Source of the DNA: an uncultured Burkholderiales bacterium
GTDB lineage: Bacteria > Pseudomonadota > Gammaproteobacteria > Burkholderiales > Burkholderiaceae_C
Length of the DNA: 54,184 bases
Direction: 5' to 3'
Assembly: GCA_903880855.1 (NCBI GenBank)
Contig: CAIRQX010000089.1
Span: 1-54,184, forward strand
In this document: one piece after another, positions 16,317 to 25,090 of the stretch
How the letters are laid out: each line of letters starts with the position of its first letter
How positions within the stretch are numbered: position 1 is the first letter of the stretch
Notes under the pieces: model-generated
Databases searched by the model: none
Told to the model about the DNA's origin: nothing
What the model saw: only the letters and a program-made list of their open reading frames with translations
Made by a program: the position numbers and the translations under genes

Positions 16317-18418
16317 TTTTTTGTTCCCCCGTACATCGCCATAAGTTGTTGTTGCGCACTGTCATGTACCTTGGGAGTTACGCTGCGCGATTTAGGCGGC
16401 GTTGCTTTGACATATTGCCCATTGGCATTCATCACCCAAGCATCTACATAGTCTTGCAGGTAGGTTTGTAGGCATTCGTTGAATATGCGTTGGCGTAATT
16501 TTGGATCTTCCACCGGCCAAGCCAATTCCACGCGACGCAACATATTTCGGTTCATCCAATCGGCACTCGATAAATACAAAGACTCTTGTTTGCCAGCAGT
16601 GAAGTAAAACACGCGTGAATGCTCTAAAAACCGACCAATGATGGAACGCACGCGTATATTGTCAGTAAAGCCCAATCGTTGTGCTGGCAGCATGCATGCG
16701 CCGCGAATAATTAAATCAATTTGTACACCTGCATGTCCTGCATGCACCAAAGCTTCCATCAGACTCTCATCCGTCAAGGAGTTCATCTTCAAAATGATGC
16801 GGCATCTTTGACCTTCGTGCGCGGCTTGCGCGGTTTGCTTGGTCAGTTCAATCAAATTTTTCTGCAAATGGAAAGGCGCAAGCATGAGCTTGTTGAGCCT
16901 AGGGATTTTGCTTTGATTTGCCAGTAAGTTGAAGACGGTTTCTACATCTTGGGTGATTTTGGCGTCGCTGGTCAAATGACTTATGTCGGTATAGAGCTTG
17001 GCTGTTTTCGGGTTGTAGTTGCCGGTGGAAAGATGCGCATAGCGGCGGATCATTCGGCCTTCGCGGCGCGATACTAACAACATCTTGGCGTGTGTTTTTA
17101 ATCCCACCACGCCATACACCACTTGGGCTCCGATGTATTCGAGTTTTTCAGCCCAATTGATATTGGCTTCTTCATCAAAGCGCGCCTTCAATTCCACCAC
17201 CACCGTGACTTCTTTGCCACGTTGCACGGCTTCACGTAATAACTCCATCAATTCAGAATCGGCACCTGTACGGTAGATGGTTTGCTTGATAGCCAACACA
17301 TGTTTGTCGCGCACAGCCTCTCTCAGAAAAGCCAAAACTCCGTCAAAGCTTTCGTAGGGTTGGTGAATCAACACATCGCCAGATTGCAGTTGCTCAAAAA
17401 TAGACGTGTTGACTTTGAATTGCTTAGGGAAACTTGGGTGATAAGGCGGAAACAGCCATTTGGGTCTATCGATCAAATCAATCAATTGGTTCAATCGGAC
17501 CAAGTTCACAGGGCCATGCACGCGATATAGCGCGGTCAGGGGCAACTCAAATTGATGCAATAGAAAGTCTGACAAATATTGCGAACATGCTTCGGATACT
17601 TCTAAACGAATAGCTTGACCAAAATTACGATGCACTAACCCGTGACGCAAAGCGGTGCGTAAGTTTTTGACGTCTTCTTCGTCCACAGCCAAATCAGAAT
17701 GGCGCGTCACTCTGAATTGTGAAAACTCGCCCACTAAACGGCCGGGAAAAAGCTCTTCTAAATGTGCGCGAATCACGCTGGAGATGGATACAAACAACAA
17801 ACGGCGACCAGATATTTTTTCAGGCAACTGGATGACCCGCGGCAGACTCCGTGGGACTTTGACAATCGCGATTTCGTTGTCGCGACCAAAAGCGTCTTTG
17901 CCAGACAAGCGCACGATGAAATTCAAAGATTTGTTGGCAATTTGTGGAAACGGATGCGCAGGGTCTAAACCAACTGGCAGCAGTAATGGCCGCGCCTCAC
18001 GCTCGAAATAATTTTTAACCCAATGACGCTGGTCAGCGTTACGCTCGTTGTGCGACAAAATGCGCACCCCTGCTTTGGCAAACGCAGGCATGAGCGAATC
18101 GTTATACAAAGCGTATTGCTCGTGCACCAATTCATGCGCCGCCTGGCTCAAGGATGCCTGAGCCTGCGCATCGATTTCACTTAAAGCAGCTTTGGGTTTA
18201 GCAAGCGTTGTATAGAGCGCTGCACGCACTTCAAAAAACTCATCTAAGTTGGAAGACACGATGCACAGATAACGCAAACGCTCTAATAAAGGCACATCTG
18301 TTCTCTTAGCCCAGTCCAGCACGCGCGTATTGAATGCGAGCAGGCTTAAGTCTCTGTCCAGCCAGTCTGGCGACATATGAGATTTATGTTTTTCATGGGT
18401 GGGGGAATGTATCTGCAT
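16313..18418 (-). CDS. ppk1: Polyphosphate kinase 1
   Basis: A 701-residue PPK1, which builds polyphosphate from ATP reversibly. The N-terminal domain contains LDRDLSLLAFNTRVLDWA and SSNLDEFFEVR. Further on are DVLIHQPYESFDGV and AIKQTIYRTG. The phosphohistidine region VGLKTHAKMLLVSRREGR lies near residue 440 and a second conserved His (FLEHSRVFYF) near residue 600. The 18418 start gives an unusual His-rich lead. An ATG at 18376 (MSPDWLDRDL) is closer to the conserved beginning, and neither has a clear Shine-Dalgarno. It is divergent from the phoA operon across 121 bp. The Pho box there is oriented towards phoA, with no matching box seen on the ppk1 strand. Confidence 0.95.
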   Translation of the reverse strand: MQIHSPTHEKHKSHMSPDWLDRDLSLLAFNTRVLDWAKRTDVPLLERLRYLCIVSSNLDEFFEVRAALYTTLAKPKAALSEIDAQAQASLSQAAHELVHEQYALYNDSLMPAFAKAGVRILSHNERNADQRHWVKNYFEREARPLLLPVGLDPAHPFPQIANKSLNFIVRLSGKDAFGRDNEIAIVKVPRSLPRVIQLPEKISGRRLLFVSISSVIRAHLEELFPGRLVGEFSQFRVTRHSDLAVDEEDVKNLRTALRHGLVHRNFGQAIRLEVSEACSQYLSDFLLHQFELPLTALYRVHGPVNLVRLNQLIDLIDRPKWLFPPYHPSFPKQFKVNTSIFEQLQSGDVLIHQPYESFDGVLAFLREAVRDKHVLAIKQTIYRTGADSELMELLREAVQRGKEVTVVVELKARFDEEANINWAEKLEYIGAQVVYGVVGLKTHAKMLLVSRREGRMIRRYAHLSTGNYNPKTAKLYTDISHLTSDAKITQDVETVFNLLANQSKIPRLNKLMLAPFHLQKNLIELTKQTAQAAHEGQRCRIILKMNSLTDESLMEALVHAGHAGVQIDLIIRGACMLPAQRLGFTDNIRVRSIIGRFLEHSRVFYFTAGKQESLYLSSADWMNRNMLRRVELAWPVEDPKLRQRIFNECLQTYLQDYVDAWVMNANGQYVKATPPKSRSVTPKVHDSAQQQLMAMYGGTKN

Positions 18419-18485
18419 GATTAGATGTTTTCGACCATTTTAAGTTTTAAGATGGTGATAACCATCCATATATCTTTTCATTAAT

Positions 18486-18519
18486 ATGTCACATTAAAGT
18501 CATACAAGAGCCCTAGACT
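18486..18519 (+). promoter_or_regulatory. Pho box and -10 element for the alkaline phosphatase operon
   Basis: The sequence GTCAC-ATTAAA-GTCAT (18488-18503) gives two PhoB half-sites whose GTCA cores start 11 nt apart, as in the classical consensus CTGTCATAWAWCTGTCAY. A -10-like TAGACT (18514-18519) begins exactly 10 nt after the box, the standard PhoB-dependent geometry in which the box replaces the -35. An AAGGAG Shine-Dalgarno and GTG start follow at 18529-18542. Control of an alkaline phosphatase operon is the expected target. Confidence 0.8.
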
Positions 18520-18539
18520 TGCTCTTTTAAGGAGCGAAT

Positions 18540-18986
18540 GTGGCATTTGTCAGGTTCATATTAGGCGTCACTTGTAGTGCGTTGTTAGCCTTCAACAATG
18601 CGTACGCTGTTGACACACCTTTACTCAGTTTTGGTGATTTACTGAAGCACCCCATTGGACCCAATGGGCTTGAAATTGCACCCAATGCCAAAAGCATGCA
18701 AGGCCATAACGTGCGTTTGCGAGGGTTTATGGTCAAAAGCGAAGATGACTCTATAGGCCAGTTCTACTTCGCGCCTATGCCAATCCAGATGAGTGAACAC
18801 GCTGATGGGCCCGCTAATGATTTACCTGCTTCTACTGTTTTGGTGAAGTTAGATCCTAGCCAAGCGAATTGGGCTGTTGCACACAAAGCTGGGCCGCTTG
18901 TTTTAGAAGGTACTTTGCTTGTTGGAAGACATGAAGACGCACAAGGTGCAGTGTCATGGTTTCAATTGCAATTACCAGTTCATTAA
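18540..18986 (+). CDS. Secreted small protein, DUF3299-like, first gene of Pho operon
   Basis: A 148-residue protein with a Sec signal peptide (cleavage near NNAYAVDT). The start is GTG at 18540, five bases after AAGGAG. The mature part contains MQGHNVRLRGFMVKSEDD and GQFYFAPMP, which resembles the beta-rich DUF3299 pattern of periplasmic proteins; the resemblance is by eye. It is the first gene after the Pho box and lies 26 nt before the alkaline phosphatase start at 19013, so it is very likely Pho-regulated. No catalytic motif is recognised. A role as metal or enzyme chaperone for the phosphatase is possible but unsupported by residues. Confidence 0.7.
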   Translation: MAFVRFILGVTCSALLAFNNAYAVDTPLLSFGDLLKHPIGPNGLEIAPNAKSMQGHNVRLRGFMVKSEDDSIGQFYFAPMPIQMSEHADGPANDLPASTVLVKLDPSQANWAVAHKAGPLVLEGTLLVGRHEDAQGAVSWFQLQLPVH

Positions 18987-19012
18987 TTTTTTTACGAAAT
19001 CCACACACCACT

Positions 19013-21034
19013 ATGAAAATGAATAAACGCTTTTTACCGATATCAACACTCACCGGCTTACTGGCTTTGAGCGCTTATGTGTCCGCGCAACCCGCAGTTA
19101 CCCGCCTAACCCCGCCTAGTGAGCTTTTTAGCAACGGGCAACCAGCGCCCATCATTGCGCGCTTTTTGCCAGAGCAACGTTTTGATCTGCAAGCCACCAT
19201 CAAACCTGATGACGCTAGCAAATCGATTACCAAAGCAGAGTTTGCTATTGATAACCAAGTGGTCAAGGTATCCACTGCATTACGCGATTGTTCAACTGGC
19301 TGCTTGCCGAACATCCCAAAAAATAGCGCTATAGCTACGGTGCGTGCCATCACCCTCAAGAAGCCTGGCATTCATACCTTCTCAGTAACTGCCACACAAA
19401 GCGATGGCCAGAAGGTTGTGGCAACGGGTAATTTTGAAATCGTGCCATTCGAGAATGGCGGACAGAAAGTCAAAAACATCATCATCTTCCTTGGAGATGG
19501 AATGGGTATTGCCCATAGATCTGCCGCACGCATCGTTGCTGGCGGATTCGCGCAAGGCAAATCAATTAAGCCACTGGCCATGGATACCTTTCCTGTCACT
19601 GGCCTAGTGAAAACTGCCTCTTTAAATTCCATAGTGACAGATTCAGCGCCTGGAATGGCTGCCTATGTCTCGGGCAATAAAGGCAACAACAATGAAGAAG
19701 GCGTTTTCCCTGATGACACGCTGGACCCATTTGACAATCCACGTATCGAATACCTAAGTGAGTACCTCAAACGCACCCAAGGCAAAGCCCTAGGCATTGT
19801 CACGACCGCGGATGTTTTTGATGCAACGCCTGCCGCAAACGCCATTCATACCAGCAACCGTGGAGCTGGAACCGGTATCGTGGATCAGTTTTTTGATGAC
19901 CGCCATTTGTCTGGACTATCGGTTTTAATGGGTGGTGGCCGTAAATGGTTCCTGCCTTCAACAGTGCCTGGCTCACAACGCTCAGACAGAAATGATTACG
20001 CTTTTTCCAGCACCGATGCGCACACTGCTGACATTGTGAAAAGATGGGGCGCCAATGCAGGCAAGTTAGACAAAGACCGTGACTTGATCGCTGATTTCAA
20101 ATCTGCAGGATTTGCTTATGCTGCTGATAAATCCTCGTTAGATGCTATCAACACTGCACAAACCAACAAATTGCTGGGCTTGTTTGCTTACTCCAATATG
20201 AACGTTGCATTAGACAAAATCGATGGCCGCAGAGGAAAGAAGAATGGCGTCAAAGGCAGCGTAGTAGACGACTTTGGATTTCCTGACCAGCCTATGCTGG
20301 AAGAGATGACCGTCAAAGCTCTGGACGTTTTGTCTAAAGATAAGAATGGATTCGTGCTCATGGTAGAGGCCGCTTCTATCGACAAGCAAGCCCACAATAT
20401 GGATACCGAGCGCTGGATTTTGGACACCATTGAATTTGACAATGCCATTCGCGTCGGACAATCTTTCGCGCAAAAGCGTGGCGACACATTGGTCATCATT
20501 ACCGCTGACCACGAAGTCTCGGGCGTTTCTTTGATTGGTGGCTCTGTAGTGAGCGATAGCAAATTGGCAGAGTTGGCAAAAGACGGTGGCGTGGCTAATT
20601 TACGCGATAAAGTTGTTGGGGCCTATGAAAAAGCTGGCTTCCCTAAATACCGCCTCGCAAACGATGGCTATCCAGAAACAACCAATGTCGATAACCGCTT
20701 GTTAGTGGGATATGGCGCCAACAGCGACCGCCATGAAGATTGGCGTACCAATGATCGTCCCATCCAAGATAGCCAACAACCTTTCTCCAAAGCAGAGCCC
20801 CTCTCCGTCTATCCAGCAGACCCCACTGCACGTGATGCAGAAGGTAAATTTATGGTGACCGGTCAAGTCCCTGGAAACAGCGGTGTGCATACTGCCAGCG
20901 ATATTCCACTGTCCGCCTTTGGGCCTGGCGCCTGGTCTTTCACTGGCGTTATGGACAACACGGACGTGTTCTTTATTTTGGGACAAGCAGCAGTCAAAGG
21001 TGTGCGCACGCCTAAAGGATTTCCTTCAAAGTAA
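19013..21034 (+). CDS. Alkaline phosphatase, PhoA superfamily, with N-terminal extra domain
   Basis: A 673-residue periplasmic or secreted phosphomonoesterase. It has a signal peptide (to about AYVSAQ), then an unusual beta-type domain of about 120 residues (27-145) whose two Cys (RDCSTGCLPN) could form a disulfide. The alkaline phosphatase domain follows, with IIIFLGDGMGIAH (Asp about 162), the catalytic serine in IVTDSAPGMAAYVSG (Ser about 211) and TADHEVSG (about 497). The start at 19013 (MKMNKRF) is chosen over the longer reading at 18956, which would overlap the upstream gene and destroy the signal peptide. It would release inorganic phosphate from organic phosphates under Pho control. 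Longer than E. coli PhoA by about 200 residues. Confidence 0.93.
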   Translation: MKMNKRFLPISTLTGLLALSAYVSAQPAVTRLTPPSELFSNGQPAPIIARFLPEQRFDLQATIKPDDASKSITKAEFAIDNQVVKVSTALRDCSTGCLPNIPKNSAIATVRAITLKKPGIHTFSVTATQSDGQKVVATGNFEIVPFENGGQKVKNIIIFLGDGMGIAHRSAARIVAGGFAQGKSIKPLAMDTFPVTGLVKTASLNSIVTDSAPGMAAYVSGNKGNNNEEGVFPDDTLDPFDNPRIEYLSEYLKRTQGKALGIVTTADVFDATPAANAIHTSNRGAGTGIVDQFFDDRHLSGLSVLMGGGRKWFLPSTVPGSQRSDRNDYAFSSTDAHTADIVKRWGANAGKLDKDRDLIADFKSAGFAYAADKSSLDAINTAQTNKLLGLFAYSNMNVALDKIDGRRGKKNGVKGSVVDDFGFPDQPMLEEMTVKALDVLSKDKNGFVLMVEAASIDKQAHNMDTERWILDTIEFDNAIRVGQSFAQKRGDTLVIITADHEVSGVSLIGGSVVSDSKLAELAKDGGVANLRDKVVGAYEKAGFPKYRLANDGYPETTNVDNRLLVGYGANSDRHEDWRTNDRPIQDSQQPFSKAEPLSVYPADPTARDAEGKFMVTGQVPGNSGVHTASDIPLSAFGPGAWSFTGVMDNTDVFFILGQAAVKGVRTPKGFPSK

Positions 21035-21775
21035 TTGGTGTTCATTACCTACCTGCGCCTCCTTTATGCTTTTATAAAAGCATTTTGGGTTTTGTTTGTT
21101 CAGTTGCCACGCTTAGACCAAGCCGGTCAAAGTCTGACAATTCAACAGTGGTCGGCTGACACTTTAAAGTTGTTAGGCATTTCGGTTGAGGTGATAGGTG
21201 ATGTGGGCACCTCTGCCCCCAAGCCATCTCGGTTGTTAGTGGCTAACCATATTTCTTGGTTGGACCCCTTGGTGATCCAAACATTGCAGCACAGTATTTT
21301 TGTGGCCAAGCAAGAAGTGAGTCGATGGCCTGTGGTCGGACAGATCGCCAAAGGTTGTGATGTGGTTTTTGTTAACCGCGGGTCTCCCAGCTCTGCGCGC
21401 AAGATGGTGCAAGGCCTGACTGAGGCACTTCAAAATAATATGTGCATCGCTGGTTTTCCAGAAGGAACGAGTACAGAGGGCCATCAAGTTGGTCTTTTCC
21501 ATTCCAATTTGTTTGAGGTTGCCGTTGCGAATTCATGCGAAGTGATTGCACTGAGCTTGCGCTACAAAGACCCAGCGACCCAAGCAATGCGTCTTGAACC
21601 AGCATTTGTCGGTGATATTGGGTTTTTGCAATCCCTACACCGTGTGATTTGCGCACCACCTATGGTGGTACAAGTCGTCGTGTCAGAGCCTATTGCACCC
21701 CATGGTCATACGCGGCGCACCTTGGCGCAATTGGTACAAGCCAAGGTGCAAACGCAACTCGAATCACTTAAATAG
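21035..21775 (+). CDS. PlsC-family acyltransferase, candidate OlsA
   Basis: A 246-residue membrane-associated 1-acyl-glycerol-3-phosphate acyltransferase family protein. It has an N-terminal hydrophobic segment (LLYAFIKAFWVLFV), the catalytic NHISWLD (His 72, Asp 77), FVAKQEVSRWPVVG, and FPEGTSTEGHQVGLFHSNLF (141-160). The last segment resembles the FPEGT-xxG-xxxxPF-xSxLF pattern of OlsA, which acylates lyso-ornithine lipid. The start is TTG at 21035, directly abutting the phosphatase stop (GTG at 21038 is the alternative). As third gene of a Pho-box operon it should be made under phosphate limitation, when phosphatidic-acid synthesis is not wanted. That supports an OlsA role partnering the OlsB gene at 38331. 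Ordinary PlsC is the alternative. Confidence 0.8.
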   Translation: MVFITYLRLLYAFIKAFWVLFVQLPRLDQAGQSLTIQQWSADTLKLLGISVEVIGDVGTSAPKPSRLLVANHISWLDPLVIQTLQHSIFVAKQEVSRWPVVGQIAKGCDVVFVNRGSPSSARKMVQGLTEALQNNMCIAGFPEGTSTEGHQVGLFHSNLFEVAVANSCEVIALSLRYKDPATQAMRLEPAFVGDIGFLQSLHRVICAPPMVVQVVVSEPIAPHGHTRRTLAQLVQAKVQTQLESLK

Positions 21776-22252
21776 TTAGATGAAGTCTGGGTTTGTCACA
21801 CTGAGCAAGAGGATTTCAGAATACTCTTCACGCACCCTCGAACGCAACCACCACACCGCACCTTTACGAATAGCGCAACTGTGCTCTTGCATGCCCAATA
21901 GCCTTGCCGCTATTTCACCTAGATAAGGTTGGTGTCCTACTAAGAGAACTGGGCCCTTACCTTGTGGGCCTTTTTCGAGATCCCATTTGATCAAGGCCAG
22001 CACTTCATCTGCGTTGCTGTCAGGAACCAATTCATCGCGTAATTTGTATTTACGATTCAAGGCTTTAGCCGTTTGCTCTGTTCTTCTCGCAGGGCTGACC
22101 AAAATGCGTGCGCCTTCTGGTAGGTGGCGATCTAGCCATGCGGCCATTCTTACGGCTTGTTTTTCGCCCTTGACTGTGAGTTCACGCGATAAATCGTCCT
22201 CTCCTTCAGAGGCAATTTCAGCATCTGCATGACGCCATAAGATTAAATCCAT
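21776..22252 (-). CDS. sixA: Phosphohistidine phosphatase SixA
   Basis: A 158-residue histidine-phosphatase-family protein. The RH signature is at the N-terminus (MDLILWRHADAE), the second Arg/His set at VSPARRTEQTAKAL, and the C-terminal catalytic His in LLVGHQPYLGEIAARLL. SixA removes phosphate from phosphohistidine, for example on Hpt domains or the nitrogen phosphotransferase system. It converges immediately on the acyltransferase gene (stops adjacent) and lies 37 nt downstream of the TRAP operon on the same strand, so it may be its last gene. No Pho signal is seen. Confidence 0.88.
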   Translation of the reverse strand: MDLILWRHADAEIASEGEDDLSRELTVKGEKQAVRMAAWLDRHLPEGARILVSPARRTEQTAKALNRKYKLRDELVPDSNADEVLALIKWDLEKGPQGKGPVLLVGHQPYLGEIAARLLGMQEHSCAIRKGAVWWLRSRVREEYSEILLLSVTNPDFI

Positions 22253-22289
22253 ATTGAACCTTTATTTGACTTCACATTAGCCAGACTCA

Positions 22290-24068
22290 TTATTTAGCCA
22301 TTTGGCCCAAATACTCGGGCAAGCCTGTTGCAACAATCGGTAGCCAAGAAATAATCAAAGTCCCAACAAAAATCGCCATCAATGCAGGAAGCACCGATAT
22401 AGCGACTTTTCGAATCGGTTGCTTAAATACGGCTGATGCAAAGAATATATTCATTCCTGCAGGAGGACATAAAAACCCCATCTCCATATTGGCAAGAAAA
22501 ATAATACCAAAGTGCACTGGGTCAATTCCATAACTAACTGCCAAGGGTAAAAGCAATGGCACCAGCACCACGATTGCGGCGTATATCTCCATCAGAGCGC
22601 CAGCAATGAATAAAAATACATTGAGCGCTAATAAAAATATAAATTTGTTTTGTGTGATGCCTTGCACCCAGTCGATTGCCAAATCTGGAATGCCTGCATC
22701 CACCAAATAATTGGTCAATCCCAAAGCCATCCCCAATATCAACATCACACCACCGATGATTTGTGCGCACTGCGATAAACACTCACCCAGCAAACGCCAA
22801 TTTAATTCTTTATGGGCTATCGATTGCGTGAGTACCGCATAGATTGCTGTCAGTGCAGCGCTTTCTGTTGGCGTTGCCAAACCACTTACCAATGAGCCTA
22901 TAGCCACGAAGGGCGCCAAAATTTCCCACTTGGCTTGGCCGAGAGCCTTGCGTAATGAGAGATTTTCAGAATGGATCGGTGCATGCTCTTTACCTACCCG
23001 CAAATAACCACCAAAAAGTAATAGACAAATTACCATCACCACAGCAGGTACCAAGCCAGCTAGGAACATGGTGTTGATAGGCACCCGCGCAATGATGGCG
23101 TACATGATCAATGGCACCGAAGGTGCTAACAACACACCTAAAGCACTGGCACTCGTCACCAAACTGATACCGCGTTGCTCTGGGTAGCCAGCATTTTTAA
23201 GCAAAGGAAGTAGTAAACCGCCTAAAGCCAAAATAGTGACGCCACTGCCTCCGGTAAATGCAGTGAAGAACGAACACAACACCGTGGCGGCGATCACAGT
23301 CCCCAACACGCCATGACCAAAAAATGCGATGAACAGAATGCCTAAGCGTTTTGCAGCGTCTGTTTTAGCGAATACCAGCCCAGCCAAAGTAAACAATGGC
23401 AAAGCCGGAAGAGATGGATTAACAGTAATTTGGTAGTGCGACAGGGCAATAGAAGCCAAAGGCAAGCCGTCGCTCGCAAACAACACCAAGGCCATGCCAC
23501 CTAGAACAACAAATATAGGCGCGCCGCATAGCAGAGCGGCGACCAATAGCAGGACGTAGGGCCACAAAAGAATGACTTCGCCATCCAACCAAGCGGCAAA
23601 TGCAATACCCACAATCGGCCAAAGCAATGCAAAAGCACCTTTCACCCACTGGTTTTCTTGTCCACGCGCAGCCAACTTGGCACCCAATATGGCGAACCCT
23701 AAGGGCATGGTGGCTTGCAACCACCAAACAGGAATGTCATATGCCAATTCTTTGGGAGACGCCATTTCACTGATCACGAATTGCCAACTCGCCCATGTCA
23801 GGACTCCGCAAATCACACTGGCAGCAATATGCGCGAATTGCTCGCCTCGATCGAACAGTCGTCCCAAACTAGTTAAGTGGCCATAGCGTTCTGCAGCTAT
23901 GGCACCCCACATGGCCAATACCAACCCCATGTGCTGCACGAAAAGTGGCGCATTCTCGATACCTTTACCCATAAAAGGACGGGCCAAAATCTCGACCAAC
24001 GGAATGACTGCCATCAACACTAACGCTAGGGAGGCGATGGCTTCGTCAATACGTCCGATATAGCGCAT
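22290..24068 (-). CDS. TRAP transporter fused DctQM permease
   Basis: A 592-residue integral membrane protein with the small DctQ-type permease (residues about 1-165, four helices) fused to the large DctM-type permease. The DctM part shows GLPLASIALSHYQITVNPSLP, FTGGSGVTILALGGLLLPLL and PPAGMNIFFASAVF. It moves a small organic acid into the cytoplasm using a sodium or proton gradient, with substrate delivered by the DctP receptor. Its ATG overlaps the dctP stop by one base (TAATG), so translation is coupled. Substrate unknown; in TRAP systems with TatT partners no general substrate rule is established. Confidence 0.92.
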   Translation of the reverse strand: MRYIGRIDEAIASLALVLMAVIPLVEILARPFMGKGIENAPLFVQHMGLVLAMWGAIAAERYGHLTSLGRLFDRGEQFAHIAASVICGVLTWASWQFVISEMASPKELAYDIPVWWLQATMPLGFAILGAKLAARGQENQWVKGAFALLWPIVGIAFAAWLDGEVILLWPYVLLLVAALLCGAPIFVVLGGMALVLFASDGLPLASIALSHYQITVNPSLPALPLFTLAGLVFAKTDAAKRLGILFIAFFGHGVLGTVIAATVLCSFFTAFTGGSGVTILALGGLLLPLLKNAGYPEQRGISLVTSASALGVLLAPSVPLIMYAIIARVPINTMFLAGLVPAVVMVICLLLFGGYLRVGKEHAPIHSENLSLRKALGQAKWEILAPFVAIGSLVSGLATPTESAALTAIYAVLTQSIAHKELNWRLLGECLSQCAQIIGGVMLILGMALGLTNYLVDAGIPDLAIDWVQGITQNKFIFLLALNVFLFIAGALMEIYAAIVVLVPLLLPLAVSYGIDPVHFGIIFLANMEMGFLCPPAGMNIFFASAVFKQPIRKVAISVLPALMAIFVGTLIISWLPIVATGLPEYLGQMAK

Positions 24069-25081
24069 TATTTTTTACCGGCTCTGTAGGCTTTGAGATG
24101 CTTGAAGACTTCGTCAAAAGTCTCTGCGGGTACTAAATTTCCGCGAATGCGGGGATATAGCTTTTCAGCTAAATCGTTCCATTCGCGCAGTTGTTCCGCA
24201 TTAGGCTTGTTAACAACCAAGCCGCGCTTCTTCATCGCTTCGACTGCTTCTTCAACTTCTTGCCTGGCTTTGTTACGAATTTGTGCACCTGCTTTTTCAC
24301 CTGCAGCCTTGAGCGCTTGCTGCCCCGCAGGCGTCATATCGTCCCAAGCTTTTTGGGTCACCACCAATGCACCTACGATAGGCGCCCAATTTATCTCCAG
24401 CATATTGGGCGCCGTGTTGAACACTTGAGTTGCCAAAGCGAAGTAAGGCGTAGAAGGCACTACATTGATCATTCCAGTTTGAATAGCAGGCAAGATATCT
24501 GCGGTTTCTAACGGGACTGGTGTGTACCCAAGGCTCTTCATGATTTCTTGTTGCTCACTCTCGCCAGAAAAGGAAAAGAATTTCATTTTCTTGAAATCGT
24601 CTGGGCGAAAAACAGGCTCCTTTGAAAAGAACCGCACCCAACCTGCATCACCCCAAGCCAAAACAATAAAGCCTTTGTCGAGGAATTTTTTCTCCATAGC
24701 GGGACGCATTTTTTCGCGCACGTAATCGACTTCTTCCCAATTCTTAAAAAGCAACGGCATAGATTGCAAAGCACTGATAGAAGGCTCTATCTCATTCAAC
24801 CCAACAACAGACAACAACGCCCCTTGGAGTTGCCCAATGCGCATACGACGCGCTAATTCGGCCTCCCCACCTTGGCTGCCATCTGGAAACACCACATACT
24901 TGGCATTACCGCCTTGGGCCGCACGCCATGCCTCACCCACTTCTAATAGTTGACGGTGATACAGCGAATTTTTTGGTGCTAGCGTTCCAATGCGAAACGG
25001 CTTGTCTGCAGCAAAAACGCCTTGGCTTGTTAGTAGGCAAACCAATAAAAAAGTTAAGGTACGAATCACAGGTATCAACAT
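24068..25081 (-). CDS. TRAP transporter solute receptor (DctP type)
   Basis: A 337-residue periplasmic receptor. The start at the ATG at 25081 is preferred, with AAAGG six bases upstream; the longer TTG at 25087 lacks such a site. A signal peptide ends near QGVFAADKPFRIG. Family features are RIGTLAPKNSLYH, the PDGSQGGEAELARRMRIGQL region, and the central Arg-containing segment VPLETADILPAIQTGMINVV that contacts the carboxylate in this family. It sits between the TatT lipoprotein gene (9 nt) and DctQM (1-nt overlap) in one operon. Confidence 0.92.
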   Translation of the reverse strand: MLIPVIRTLTFLLVCLLTSQGVFAADKPFRIGTLAPKNSLYHRQLLEVGEAWRAAQGGNAKYVVFPDGSQGGEAELARRMRIGQLQGALLSVVGLNEIEPSISALQSMPLLFKNWEEVDYVREKMRPAMEKKFLDKGFIVLAWGDAGWVRFFSKEPVFRPDDFKKMKFFSFSGESEQQEIMKSLGYTPVPLETADILPAIQTGMINVVPSTPYFALATQVFNTAPNMLEINWAPIVGALVVTQKAWDDMTPAGQQALKAAGEKAGAQIRNKARQEVEEAVEAMKKRGLVVNKPNAEQLREWNDLAEKLYPRIRGNLVPAETFDEVFKHLKAYRAGKK

Positions 25082-25090
25082 ATCCAACCT

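Noticed and set aside
18419-18539. A second Pho box directed at ppk1
   Set aside because: The minus strand of this interval shows no pair of TCA half-sites 11 nt apart; only the plus-strand box towards phoA fits.
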